This document shows positions 38,652 through 47,800 of a stretch of 64,000 nt of DNA, piece after piece (the first letter of the stretch is position 1; every line of letters starts with the position of its first letter). The position numbers were made by a program, and so were the translations under genes. This DNA comes from Brevibacillus brevis (GTDB lineage Bacteria; Bacillota; Bacilli; Brevibacillales; Brevibacillaceae): contig NZ_CP041767.1 in the NCBI RefSeq assembly GCF_022026395.1, forward strand, positions 5,396,001 through 5,460,000, read 5' to 3'. The notes under the pieces were generated by a model that worked only from the letters and a program-made list of their open reading frames with translations, had not been told where the DNA came from and made no database searches.

Positions 38652-38750
38652 ATGAAAAAGGTAGTGAAAGCACAACTTTCTAACAATCAAAACGTTCAAG
38701 AAATGAAATTGCTTTTCCATCCAATTATGACACTTGCGTGTAAAAAGTAA
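38652..38750 (+). CDS. Candidate precursor peptide 2 (32 residues)
   Basis: ATG 38652, with AGGAAGG about 11 nt upstream, opens a paralogue of the preceding peptide. It starts MKKVVK, has NNQN then VQEMK at 15-19, and ends in a C-terminal part (FHPIMTLACKK) with Cys30 at the same position as in peptide 1. The shared half argues for a common recognition leader and the divergent half for a distinct product or specificity. It is followed at once by a strong hairpin terminator. Alternatives are signalling peptides, a two-peptide bacteriocin or a small toxin. Confidence 0.75.
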   Translation: MKKVVKAQLSNNQNVQEMKLLFHPIMTLACKK

Positions 38751-38757
38751 TCAATTG

Positions 38758-38790
38758 TTCAAGAGCACCTCGTGTGCTCTTGAATTTTTT
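38758..38790 (+). terminator. Strong terminator between the peptides and the HEIAH protein gene
   Basis: TTCAAGAGCAC (38758-38768) and GTGCTCTTGAA (38774-38784) form a perfect 11-bp stem with a 5-base loop, then six T residues. No promoter is visible between it and the next gene (56-68 bp away), so the downstream gene is probably reached by read-through. This is a typical way to make far more peptide than enzyme. Confidence 0.85.
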
Positions 38791-38833
38791 GTAGAAAGTT
38801 CTCGCTTTCCATGCAGTAAGCAAACATGACGGG

Positions 38834-40324
38834 ATGGTGCAGATAATGAGTCAAGCGCATTTGTTGGAAAGATATCATCAGTTGAGAGAGCTTGCCGAGG
38901 ACGCAGATGCATGGCTAGAATCAGAGATCGGTTCCGATCTTTGGGTGGATGGAATTAACGTATTTTTAACGGTATCAACAGAGGATTTTGTTGAGGGACT
39001 TGAGCGATTCGAGGGTAATTACGGATTTAAGAACGATGGAATTGTAAGCACTATACGTCAATTTCAACATTATTGTAGAGATGCATCTGCGGAAGGTGAA
39101 TTCCCTTTATACCAGGCTCTAGCAGTTGGGATGACCTGGTTGAGCTTACAGCCTCAAATAAACGGCGGCTATTTCAACTTGCCCGTTCAAATTACCAATC
39201 ACTCCATCGCTTTGTTGTTAAGCCCAACCTATTTAGCTGTTTGGGCACATAGTTACAATGAGGGGATTGGATTATACTTAGATTTACATTCGACGCTACC
39301 CACATTATTCCGACCGGAGCATGGACGGATTTATCAAAATGCAGGATCGTATTTGGAGGGAACGCACATCAAGTTTCCTTTTCAAAATTACTTCCACGAA
39401 ATTGCTCATATCCTCTTCTTCCATGACGTCTATCAACGTGTGCTAGGGAGCGTAGATGAATGTAGAAGCTACTGGACACATATCGAGGCATGCATTTACG
39501 GACTTGAGGAACAAGTGCTCGCTGAAATGATGGAAGTCCAACCAGATTTGCATGCCATCGATGATGGATTCGGAAGCAGTAAAGGTTTCGAGGAATTTAT
39601 CTCTTATCGCTTTGGAATTCTTGGTGCTCAAGAAGATAGGGCTATACCAAAAGACACGGTTCGAACGTACATCAAAAGAAGTATGCAATTAGGCGAAGCT
39701 GATGAAAACATCCCTGATAATGAGGTAAAAGCGAGGATTCTTGCTAGTCATAAACTAGATGAGGAACGATTAGAAGAGCTCGATACTCACTGCAAGTCAT
39801 TTGCTACGGCATTGCAGGTACATAGCTTGTGGGGAATCAAAAGCTATCGACGAAACTCGATTCCAGCGTTTCGTGAAGTGGTAGAGTTACTCTCTCCTGA
39901 TGCGTACTGTCTGCAAAAACTCGAAGAATCTATGCGGCCAGATTCATGGGGGACATTAGAGGATCTGTTATCAAAAAATCCGTTCGATGAGATATGCTCG
40001 CAGACGAGGGAAAAGAATATTCAAGTTTGGAACTGGCGTGATACCCTGTCTCGTTTGGCAGAAATGCGCGGATATTTGGCAAGCACCGATGAATCTGGTC
40101 ACGGTGAGACCAATCAAGAGCTATTTCAGATAGCAAATCGTTTAGCTAGAGTCATTCACGAGGAGAAACAAAAAGAGGGCCCGGCAGAGCAGCATGAAAG
40201 CCAGTACGCGGACATGAAACGAGAAATTAGCGAAGCATTAAACCGATTACCTAACGTGGAAGTACGCGACCATTTGCACAATCTTCTTTCCAAACCCTAT
40301 TACTTTGTATTAGAGCCCAATTAA
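38834..40324 (+). CDS. HEIAH-motif metalloprotein, candidate maturation enzyme of the two-peptide locus
   Basis: 496 residues from ATG 38834. The ATG at 38846 (MSQAHLLERYHQ) has GATGGTG about 8 nt upstream and may be the true start. No signal peptide or membrane helix, so it is cytoplasmic. An N-terminal region (1-180) precedes HEIAH at 188-192, with a further His-Asp at 197-198 and a second metal-ligand-rich helix (THIEACIYGLEE, 215-226). HExxH is the zinc peptidase signature, but the downstream HxxE-type helix could equally suit a non-haem iron enzyme. The C-terminal half is mostly helical and charged. I recognise no family. Its position directly after two leader-like peptides suggests it processes or modifies them; this is inference. 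A terminator closes the unit. Confidence 0.8.
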   Translation: MVQIMSQAHLLERYHQLRELAEDADAWLESEIGSDLWVDGINVFLTVSTEDFVEGLERFEGNYGFKNDGIVSTIRQFQHYCRDASAEGEFPLYQALAVGMTWLSLQPQINGGYFNLPVQITNHSIALLLSPTYLAVWAHSYNEGIGLYLDLHSTLPTLFRPEHGRIYQNAGSYLEGTHIKFPFQNYFHEIAHILFFHDVYQRVLGSVDECRSYWTHIEACIYGLEEQVLAEMMEVQPDLHAIDDGFGSSKGFEEFISYRFGILGAQEDRAIPKDTVRTYIKRSMQLGEADENIPDNEVKARILASHKLDEERLEELDTHCKSFATALQVHSLWGIKSYRRNSIPAFREVVELLSPDAYCLQKLEESMRPDSWGTLEDLLSKNPFDEICSQTREKNIQVWNWRDTLSRLAEMRGYLASTDESGHGETNQELFQIANRLARVIHEEKQKEGPAEQHESQYADMKREISEALNRLPNVEVRDHLHNLLSKPYYFVLEPN

Positions 40325-40340
40325 TAGCTGACGATGAGTC

Positions 40341-40380
40341 AAAGACCGGCGATATTTCCTATGCTGGTCTTTGTTTTTTT
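40341..40380 (+). terminator. Terminator closing the peptide/HEIAH operon
   Basis: AAAGACCGGC and GCTGGTCTTT pair around a short loop, followed by GTTTTTTT. Confidence 0.85.
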
Positions 40381-40509
40381 ATGTAACGTATACATATCCC
40401 GCGATGGCATTCAGATTTTATCCTTTTTTTAGAAATCGTTTAGGGTTTGTTTTGAACTTGCGTTTAGGATGGGGGTAAGACAAATGATTCAGATGGGAGC
40501 GGTTTTTGC

Positions 40510-40926
40510 ATGCTTGAGATGAATAAAAAGATCCCCCTTCCCCCTCCTCGTGTGAAAATAGTGAGGTACATGTTTCTTGTCCTCGCATGGGTGTTTTTTG
40601 CTTTCCTTATTGTTCAGGTATCACTGGCAGGTCTTGGGCTGTTCGTCAACGGAGAACATTGGGAAATGCATAGAACCTTGGCTCAATATTTTGCACTGCT
40701 TCCAGTCGGCATGTTGGTTCTCTCTTTCCTTGGAAAGTTGCCCGTACATCTACGTTGGATTTGTCTCGGATTATACCTTATGATCGTTGCCCAGTTCCTT
40801 ACCGTTATTTATTCCTCTCACTTAGGACTCCTCTCTGCGCTTCACCCGGTTATTGCCTTGTTTCTCTTCTGGGGCTCTCTCACCACATTAAAACATGCTC
40901 ATAATGTAGGGAGGAAGAAGGCATGA
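40510..40926 (+). CDS. Small four-helix membrane protein (DUF6220-like)
   Basis: 138 residues with about four hydrophobic helices and short polar ends (RKKA tail). The layout and a GLFVNGEHWEMHRTLAQYF loop with conserved His residues resemble the DUF6220 family of small membrane proteins; the assignment is from memory. The stop overlaps the start of the next gene by 4 bp. GGGAG lies 10 nt upstream of the start. A terminator separates it from the peptide locus, so it is probably independent of it. Confidence 0.7.
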   Translation: MLEMNKKIPLPPPRVKIVRYMFLVLAWVFFAFLIVQVSLAGLGLFVNGEHWEMHRTLAQYFALLPVGMLVLSFLGKLPVHLRWICLGLYLMIVAQFLTVIYSSHLGLLSALHPVIALFLFWGSLTTLKHAHNVGRKKA

Positions 40927-41546
40927 GACTCCCAAAAATTTGGTGGGTATTATTTCTTGTATCTCTAGTGGTTATCGTTCCATTTATGTTTCCTTATTTA
41001 ACCTTTGATTCTGCAAACAGTCGAATCACGATTATTCCCGGCACTGTTCAGTATCCTTTATTAGTTGCTCATATCGTGTCTGCTTTCATTGCTCTTCTCA
41101 CTGGCTTTTTCCAGTTTGTCGATCGAATTCGCCTGAAGAACCCAAGGATACATCGTTTTCTTGGGAGAGTTTATGTGTACAGTGTGTTTATCAGCGGATT
41201 CCTCTCTTTAGCGAGTATCTTTTATGCAGAAAATTTCATGAAGGCAGCGAGCTTCCTGATTTTATCTTTGGCTTGGCTGTTCACTTGCTGGAAAGGGTAC
41301 CGTACCGCCATCAACAGGCAATATGAGGAACACCGAAAATGGATGATTCGCAGTTTTGGAATGACACTGGTTGCCGTAAGCGCGCGTCTGTTGGTGCCAG
41401 TATTACTCCTTCTGTATTTTATACTGCACGGTTTTTCTCTTCCGCATGGGATGGAAACGGTCATTGCAGAGGTATTGAATGTAAACATTTGGGCTGGGCT
41501 TATTCTTAATTTTGTTATTGTGGAGTGGGTTATATTGAAGAAATAG
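40923..41546 (+). CDS. DUF2306-like multi-helix membrane protein
   Basis: 207 residues with about six hydrophobic helices. The central RIHRFLGRVYVYSVF and EEHRKWMIRSFGMTLVA segments, with paired His residues, are typical of DUF2306 membrane proteins and suggest haem or metal binding in the membrane. It overlaps the preceding small membrane protein gene by 4 bp, forming a two-gene membrane unit closed by a hairpin terminator. The function of the family is not established. Confidence 0.75.
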   Translation: MRLPKIWWVLFLVSLVVIVPFMFPYLTFDSANSRITIIPGTVQYPLLVAHIVSAFIALLTGFFQFVDRIRLKNPRIHRFLGRVYVYSVFISGFLSLASIFYAENFMKAASFLILSLAWLFTCWKGYRTAINRQYEEHRKWMIRSFGMTLVAVSARLLVPVLLLLYFILHGFSLPHGMETVIAEVLNVNIWAGLILNFVIVEWVILKK

Positions 41547-41590
41547 GCTGTCTTCGTCACGCCACATGAGCTTGGAGTGGTAGAGCAAAG

Positions 41591-41629
41591 AAGGACTGTC
41601 TCGATCGTTGAATCGGGACAGTCCTTTTT
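41591..41629 (+). terminator. Terminator of the DUF2306 unit
   Basis: AAGGACTGTC and GACAGTCCTT pair, then TTTTG. Confidence 0.85.
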
Positions 41630-41694
41630 GTAGATCGGTATTCGTCAGACACGGCTTTTCACCCAGGAATCAGCAAACTAACGAGGAAAGTAAC

Positions 41695-42339
41695 CTAGAA
41701 GTAAGAGTTTCGATGCAGACTGCGTTTGCTTTTTTCTAGTGTCTTGATCAGCAAATATTTTTGTACGCCCTTGGATTTGGCAATGGCCAGTTGACCGTAT
41801 TGTTCTGCTTCTGCCATGTTTCCTTGGTGATAGGCCACTTCAGCATTGAGTAACAACTGGTAGATATGGTTTTTGATCGCGGAGCGGTGTTGGATGTAGG
41901 CATCTTGGTTGTTTTTTAGTAATGCTAAATGTGCGGAGTAATAGTGACGATGCTCGATTGAATCAATCTTGCCGAGTGCTTTTTCTACTAGATCGTAGTT
42001 GTTGCGATGGAGTTCTACCACTACGGTGATGTAGGCGCGAAGTTTATCGGATGTGATTTTTGCTAGTTCTTTCTCGGCTTCCGCCTCGTTGTCGTGTAGA
42101 TAGGCGTACAAGAAACGGTAGTAGGGTTGTTTTGAATGTTTGACGTAGTGTTCAACTGTTCTCATGTTGGTGCTGAATTTGAAAATATAGAGGTCTTTGC
42201 TGATGAGAAGGACGAAAGCGATTATGAAAAAGGTGATCCATACGATTGGGGTAGGTTCTATGTCTAGGAAGGAGAATGTTAAGCCACCTGCGGCTCCGAG
42301 GAGGATCATGGTTAGTAGGTTTCGTAGAGTGGAAGACAT
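41695..42339 (-). CDS. Membrane-anchored helical protein (214 residues), unknown function
   Basis: Two hydrophobic helices near the N-terminus (about 8-26 and 31-47) are followed by a cytoplasmic, wholly helical domain. That domain shows TPR-like periodicity (EAEKELAKI, AYHQGNMAEAEQYGQLAIA). AAAGGAG lies 10 nt before ATG 42339. TPR-like membrane proteins often serve as scaffolds; nothing here identifies a partner. It lies just outside the island junction and is the first non-island gene on that side. Confidence 0.75.
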   Translation of the reverse strand: MSSTLRNLLTMILLGAAGGLTFSFLDIEPTPIVWITFFIIAFVLLISKDLYIFKFSTNMRTVEHYVKHSKQPYYRFLYAYLHDNEAEAEKELAKITSDKLRAYITVVVELHRNNYDLVEKALGKIDSIEHRHYYSAHLALLKNNQDAYIQHRSAIKNHIYQLLLNAEVAYHQGNMAEAEQYGQLAIAKSKGVQKYLLIKTLEKSKRSLHRNSYF

Positions 42340-42492
42340 GGTGGTGGTGCTCCTTTGGTTTTGAGATTATTCTTTTAGTTTAGCATAAGAGAGAGACCCT
42401 GCACCCAAAAATTGGGCGAGGAGTCTTTAGTGGGGTTTATGGAACGCTTCTCATAGCTGTCCAAAGTTTCTCACATCAATGCGCCCAGACAC

Positions 42493-42516
42493 AAAAAAAC
42501 CACCCTAATCAGGTGG
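42493..42516 (-). terminator. Original ssrA terminator, now next to the displaced ssrA fragment
   Basis: On the minus strand CCACCT, a short loop and AGGGTGG are followed by seven T residues, about 17 bp beyond the CCA of the ssrA fragment. It was probably the native terminator before island insertion. Confidence 0.65.
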
Positions 42517-42533
42517 CTTCACTTTATGTATTT

Positions 42534-42770
42534 GGTGGAGGCGGGGGGATTCGAACCCCCGTCCGAAAACAGCGATACATGAGCATCTCCGAGCGCAGTC
42601 ACTCATTTAAATTTCGGTACCGGATTCGCGGAGTGACGCGCTGACCCGTTACCTAGCCTGATTGATCTTCTTCCTTCGGCTCCAGGCGGAAGCCTCCGGC
42701 GTATCCCACTAAAGTTGAGCGCTAGTCATGCCACATGGGCGATGGAATGGTAGCGCCTCACTGGTTATTA
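42534..42770 (-). pseudogene. ssrA: Displaced 3' half of ssrA (left direct repeat of the island)
   Basis: 237 bp identical to the 3' half of the intact tmRNA gene at 55585-55821. It begins at the two TAA stop codons of the tag reading frame and ends in ACC, with the following base completing an encoded CCA. It lacks the tag codons, the 5' acceptor strand and the promoter, so it cannot make tmRNA. It still carries the native CCA and terminator, marking it as the original 3' end displaced by the insertion. Confidence 0.92.
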
Positions 42771-42839
42771 GTATAACTTTTGTCATAAACTTAACCTATT
42801 ATTTTTTAGTCCAATTTCTATTCTAATTAAGTTTTCCGA

Positions 42840-43886
42840 TTAAGCAGTGATCTCCCCACACAAGATCATTCTAAGCGTTTCGAATCGTCTATAACGTTTG
42901 ATCTTTGTGTTTGTACCCTCTAAACTTGCACCTTTATAATCTAAAATTGCTTGTATATATTCCTCTGATATTCGAGAATTTTCAAGTTCGTCATCTGATA
43001 TTTTATAGTACTCGCAAAAAGTGTTGAAATTATATATTTCCGTTTTAGAAATGTCTCTACCATTGGTTATAAACCAATACGCTAAAGTGAATAAAGTAAA
43101 GAGATGTACCTTACTTCTTGCAAACATACTATTGATTGATAAGAATTGATCAACAACTGCCAGCATTTTATTAAACATTAAATAATCATCTTCAAGTTCA
43201 TCATATGAATCGTTAAATGTATCATATACATTATTTATCAAGGACTGTGTTTCCGACTGAAACCCCAGTCTTAAAAATATTAGGATACTACTACAAAACT
43301 CTACATCTCTCATCCTTCTGACATCATTCTTCGAAAACACATCATATTTAGACCAAAAATCTAGGTTTGCTAGATCCTCTGAAAGCTTCAAGAAAAGACC
43401 ATTAAAATCTGCTTTACGCAACTCCTGTGGGTTTAGTGAATAACTAGTACTGTTCATTCTTAAAAAAATTCGCTTAATCGACTCAATATCAACATCAGAT
43501 ATTAATCTAACCACCAATTGATATTGCCAAATTGTTAACTTATCCGTATCCGCAAGTTCTTCAAAAGTGCTATTAGCATATGAGCAATCTGTAAATTCTA
43601 GCCATTTAGGATTAAGTCTAAACGTTGAATCTGAAATATAATCAAAGATTGCTCTAAGGCGTTGTTGACCATCAATTATTTCATATTTAATAATCCCGTC
43701 TTTTTTTGTTTCCCAAAGATAAATCTCAGGTATAGGATTACCTATTAATAACGTCTCTATTAAACGAATTTTATCTTTTTGCAACCATACATCTCTTCTT
43801 TGATAGTTTGGGTTAATAGTTAATTTGTCCTCTTGATAAAGATTCCAAAGATCATATACTGAGAAATTATTTAAAGTGATTCTCAT
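42840..43886 (-). CDS. DUF262 (GmrSD N-terminal-like) protein
   Basis: 348 residues. The N-terminus carries the ParB-fold DUF262 signature: NPNYQRRDVW near 25-34 and DGQQRLRAI at 72-80, followed by helical segments. DUF262 domains use the DGQQR loop for nucleotide binding or hydrolysis. In the type IV restriction enzyme GmrSD it is fused or paired with a DUF1524 HNH nuclease, but no HNH motif is seen here. It shares one base (TAATG) with the preceding nucleotidyltransferase-like gene, so the two are made together. Strongly A/T rich. A two-gene defence or toxin-antitoxin-like unit is inferred. Confidence 0.85.
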   Translation of the reverse strand: MRITLNNFSVYDLWNLYQEDKLTINPNYQRRDVWLQKDKIRLIETLLIGNPIPEIYLWETKKDGIIKYEIIDGQQRLRAIFDYISDSTFRLNPKWLEFTDCSYANSTFEELADTDKLTIWQYQLVVRLISDVDIESIKRIFLRMNSTSYSLNPQELRKADFNGLFLKLSEDLANLDFWSKYDVFSKNDVRRMRDVEFCSSILIFLRLGFQSETQSLINNVYDTFNDSYDELEDDYLMFNKMLAVVDQFLSINSMFARSKVHLFTLFTLAYWFITNGRDISKTEIYNFNTFCEYYKISDDELENSRISEEYIQAILDYKGASLEGTNTKIKRYRRFETLRMILCGEITA

Positions 43887-44521
43887 TATTTTATTTCTCC
43901 CCGTAATATTTTATCTTTCACTTTGTTTATTGAGCCAATTTGATAGTTTTTTAGTCCGTCCCATGATTCATACAATCTAAAATTAACTTCATGTAGGATC
44001 TTAAAAGAAGTTTGGAAATCCTTTGTTAGAGAATTGATATTTGCATTCCAATCTTTAATTTCTGGATTATAATTAGGTGGGATCACGTCAGTAATCATAA
44101 ACTTACGGAATACAGCACTCGTTACATATTGATACTCATTAAAATTCTTACCAATTTTACCTCGATTACGCACTATTTCTAAGAGAACATCCCAGAAAAT
44201 TTTAAAGCGTCGATCACAAATTACGGCTATATCTACATCGGAAGCCTCTATTTCTCCATCGTCAAACTCGCGAAATCCTACAAATGAATTTTCTTTATAG
44301 CTAAACCCTATTTTCGCACTCCCTACAATACAGATATTGTTAAAGTGTATATTCAACCGATTAGCAATTAATCTCTTTAAGTCATCATAATACAACGAAC
44401 AATGTTCTGGGGGTATTTTAAGGATGTTACGAAAGTACCAGACATCATTGCCAAGAACAATGTTATTATATATTGTCTCATTTGACTGTTCTTCAAAGTA
44501 TTGCTTTGGATCAAAAGTCAT
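43886..44521 (-). CDS. Nucleotidyltransferase-fold protein paired with DUF262
   Basis: 211 residues. A nucleotidyltransferase signature is visible: GS at 67-68 (IVGSAKIGFS) and the metal-binding Asp pair at 95 and 97 (SDVDIAVI), as in MNT/CCA-type folds. Such proteins add nucleotides to RNA, protein or small molecules; several are toxins or antitoxins in defence systems. GGTGA lies 8 nt before ATG 44521. It is immediately upstream of, and overlaps, the DUF262 gene. I recognise no described system with exactly this pairing, though I cannot search. Confidence 0.8.
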   Translation of the reverse strand: MTFDPKQYFEEQSNETIYNNIVLGNDVWYFRNILKIPPEHCSLYYDDLKRLIANRLNIHFNNICIVGSAKIGFSYKENSFVGFREFDDGEIEASDVDIAVICDRRFKIFWDVLLEIVRNRGKIGKNFNEYQYVTSAVFRKFMITDVIPPNYNPEIKDWNANINSLTKDFQTSFKILHEVNFRLYESWDGLKNYQIGSINKVKDKILRGEIK

Positions 44522-44803
44522 TTAACAATTCACCCAGACCATTTGTATTTTATTTATTCTTAATTAGTGTGATAATGCTACTCGTAAAGTTTAATTTTAA
44601 GCTTGTCACATTTTTATTTATTCGTTCCAAAACACAATTCGATACTATACGCAATACTTAATTAATGGCATCGCAAATTGTAGTCTGTTCATCTTGATTC
44701 CTGCTCAACGATAAAATTATTTCATATTAACAGATTAAACTAAGCTAAATCGTACCCACTAATTTTATGAATCCTCTCTGTTCACTTTCTATTTAAGTTA
44801 AGT
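44522..44803. other. A/T-rich gap between the DUF262 pair and hsdR
   Basis: About 280 bp of A/T-rich DNA. It must hold the promoter of the nucleotidyltransferase/DUF262 pair and the 3' end of the hsd operon. A 62-codon plus-strand frame starting at 44473 lacks a ribosome site and is rejected. Confidence 0.3.
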
Positions 44804-47800
44804 TTATGAAGATACTGCATATATGGGCGAGGGTAAAGTTGGATAAGCATAGAAAATATGCTGAAACACCCGATGACTGACTTCTACAACTTCTTCGTCA
44901 CTAAAATTATCTACGGGTAATCCGGTTGTATCATCCCAAAGGAAGTCACGGATTACACTAAATACTGCATCCCGAGTTGATTCTTTCTCTTTCCAATGCT
45001 CCGTTTTCAATTTACCTTCCTTTAACATCTGCAACAATTGCACGGCTACTTGTTTAATTCTGTCTATTTCTTTTTTATTTAGATCTGGTTTCTTAAGCAG
45101 GTCAAAAATGGCTAGACTCTCCACATCCAAACCCTCGCGTACTGCTCGACTTTCTTCTTCACCAAGTTCTTGTACCAGTTTCAACAAAGCCTCGAACGTC
45201 TTCTCAATCGTACTACGGTCTTTTTCTCGGTTGTACTCTTCAACAATCTTCTCATAATGTTGCTGAAAGTTTGTACGGAGTGGATTCTGCTTTAGAAGGC
45301 GAGCTAATCGGTCTTCAATTGCATTCTTTAGATTTTGAACAGTTGTATTCTTCGTAGGGCTTTTTTCAAACTCCTTGCGTAGGCGTTCAAAATCGATGTC
45401 AGCGATATTGTATGGTGTACTTTCTTCTTTGACTTGTGCTGGAGCAGTAACAATTGCTTCGTCTACAATTTCATGTAGTTGCTGAATAATATCACTAATA
45501 TCTGCTTGCTGACGATCTTTTTCTAAACTCCGGTAAATAATGTTTATTGCATCGTAGTCCCTGCGATAATCGTTTACCCTCTGATCATTAAGGCAAGCTT
45601 TAAATTTCTTAAACACCGCACGGCACATGATTTCAAAACGCTTTCGTGTCTCATCATTTTGGTTCACGACATCTTTTGCCGTCATAATCGCCGCGTTCCG
45701 TTCAAAGCCAGTTTTCTGAATGATGTCATCTAGTGAGGCCCCACCTTCTTCTAAGAAAGCATGGACAAAAGCAATTGCTTCGTGCAAATCAGGTATCAAC
45801 TCAGTTGCTGGTTTTGTAGGATCAACATCTCCACCTGTAAAATCACGTCCACTATCTCCTTGACCTGCATAAGTCGCTAATGCTTGTCGTAGGTTTTTGA
45901 AAATACCACAGTAGTCAACAATCATTCCGTTATTTTTACCTTCACTCACACGGTTTGCACGAGCGATCGTCTGCATTAGTGTATGCGCCTTCAACGGTTT
46001 GTCGAGATAAAGCGTGGATAAACTTGGAACATCAAATCCTGTAAGCCACATAGCACATACAATAGCCACACGGAATGGGTGCTCCGCTTTTTTGAAAGCA
46101 GACTCAAGGTCGATGCGTTCACCGTTACTATTAACGAATCCCTCTTTAATCATTTTACGGTGTGGTTTAATGTCCAAATCCCATTTTTGAAACTTGGCTA
46201 CTTCGCCTTGCTCTTCACTCACTACGACTGCCATCTGGGTTTCCTTCATCCAATTGACTTGTCGTTGCCGATAAACCAAGTCTTGCTCATCCACGCTGTT
46301 TTGCAAATCACTTTCCAATTTCTGTGATCGTTCTTGCCAGTATCTTTGAATATAATTGTACATTCGAACACATGTAATTTTATCGATACACACCAGAATC
46401 GCTTTACCCGTTTCCCATGTAGTGGAGTAATGATCCACAAAGTCTTTGGCTATCTGCTCAAGACGTTTTTCTGCGGTGATGATATGATAATCTCGTTTCA
46501 ATTCGTTTTCTAATCGTTGCTCAACGTCAACATCTTCTAATTCGAGTTGTTCCAGCTTTTCAGCTATCCGCTCATTTAATTCATTCGTAGTGATTCCAAG
46601 TTTTTCTCCGCGTGCATCGTAATAAAGTGGGACGGTTGCCTTGTCTTCTACGGCCCTTTGGAAATCATAAGTAGAGATATAATCACCAAATGTCTGACGG
46701 GTGATTTCGTCATTACTAAACAAAGGTGTACCAGTAAATCCAATGTAGCTAGCGTTAGGCAATGCGTTACGTCTATTCAATGACAATCTTCCGTACTGAG
46801 TTCGATGTGCCTCGTCACTAATTACAATGATGTCGTCTCGAGTTGAATAAGGTTGGCTGGGGTCAACGTCTTGGTTAAATTTCTGAATGAGAGTAAAAAT
46901 GTAGGGTTTATGTTGAGTAAATAGAGTTCTCAAATTCTCTCCCGAAGAAGCCCTACATGGATCGCGATCGCTGACGAGTCCACAACCGGCAAAACTCTTA
47001 TAAATCTGCGAATCAAGGTCTTCTCGGTCGGTACAAATTATAAAAGTGAAGTTCCCACCCAGTTTACGGTGTACTTTTCTAGTAAAAAAGATAATGGAGT
47101 AGCTCTTACCAGATCCTTGTGTATGCCAATACACCCCTAGTTTTCCTTGGCGTTCATGACGTTCGGTAATGGAGTTTACCGCTCGATTTACGCCAAGAAA
47201 CTGATGGTTTTGAGCAAGAATTTTAACGGTACCCCCTGAGGACTCATCAAACAGGATAAAGTTTTCAAACAAGTCCATGAAGCTGTCCTTGTCACAAATA
47301 CCTTTCAGGAGCGTTTCCATGTCTACTACTCCCTTTTCCTCTTCCGCAAGGCGCTTCCATTCATGAAAATGCTCATATCGGCTAGACAGGGATCCCACTT
47401 TGGCTTCGATCCCATTTCCCAGCACAATAAACGCATTGTGGTGAAACAAATGTGGTACCGTGTCTTTGTAGTCGCTCAAGTTTTGTTCGTAAGCAATACG
47501 AATGTCTCGATTAACATTCTTTAGTTCCATAAACAATAAGGGGATGCCATTAACAAAGCCAACTATATCCGCACGGCGTGTATAGATATCCCCTTTTATC
47601 CAAAACTCACGGACGCATAAAAAATGATTGCTAGTCGCTTTTTTAAAATCGAATACTTTCAGCCGTTCCTTTTGGAGTACCTGGTTACTGTCGTGATACG
47701 TAACCAGTACACCATCTTTCAAAAGAGAATATTTTTCACGATTAATAGTGAGCATATTTTGACTCGTACTATATTCCTTGATCTGTCTTACTGCATCCTC

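Noticed and set aside
38493..38750. Lanthipeptide or sactipeptide interpretation of the mini-peptides
   Set aside because: Peptide 1 has no Ser/Thr, each has only one Cys, and no LanM/LanBC, radical-SAM or YcaO gene is nearby.
44473..44661. Plus-strand 62-codon hydrophobic ORF in the A/T-rich gap
   Set aside because: Composition-driven frame with no ribosome site, overlapping the nucleotidyltransferase start.
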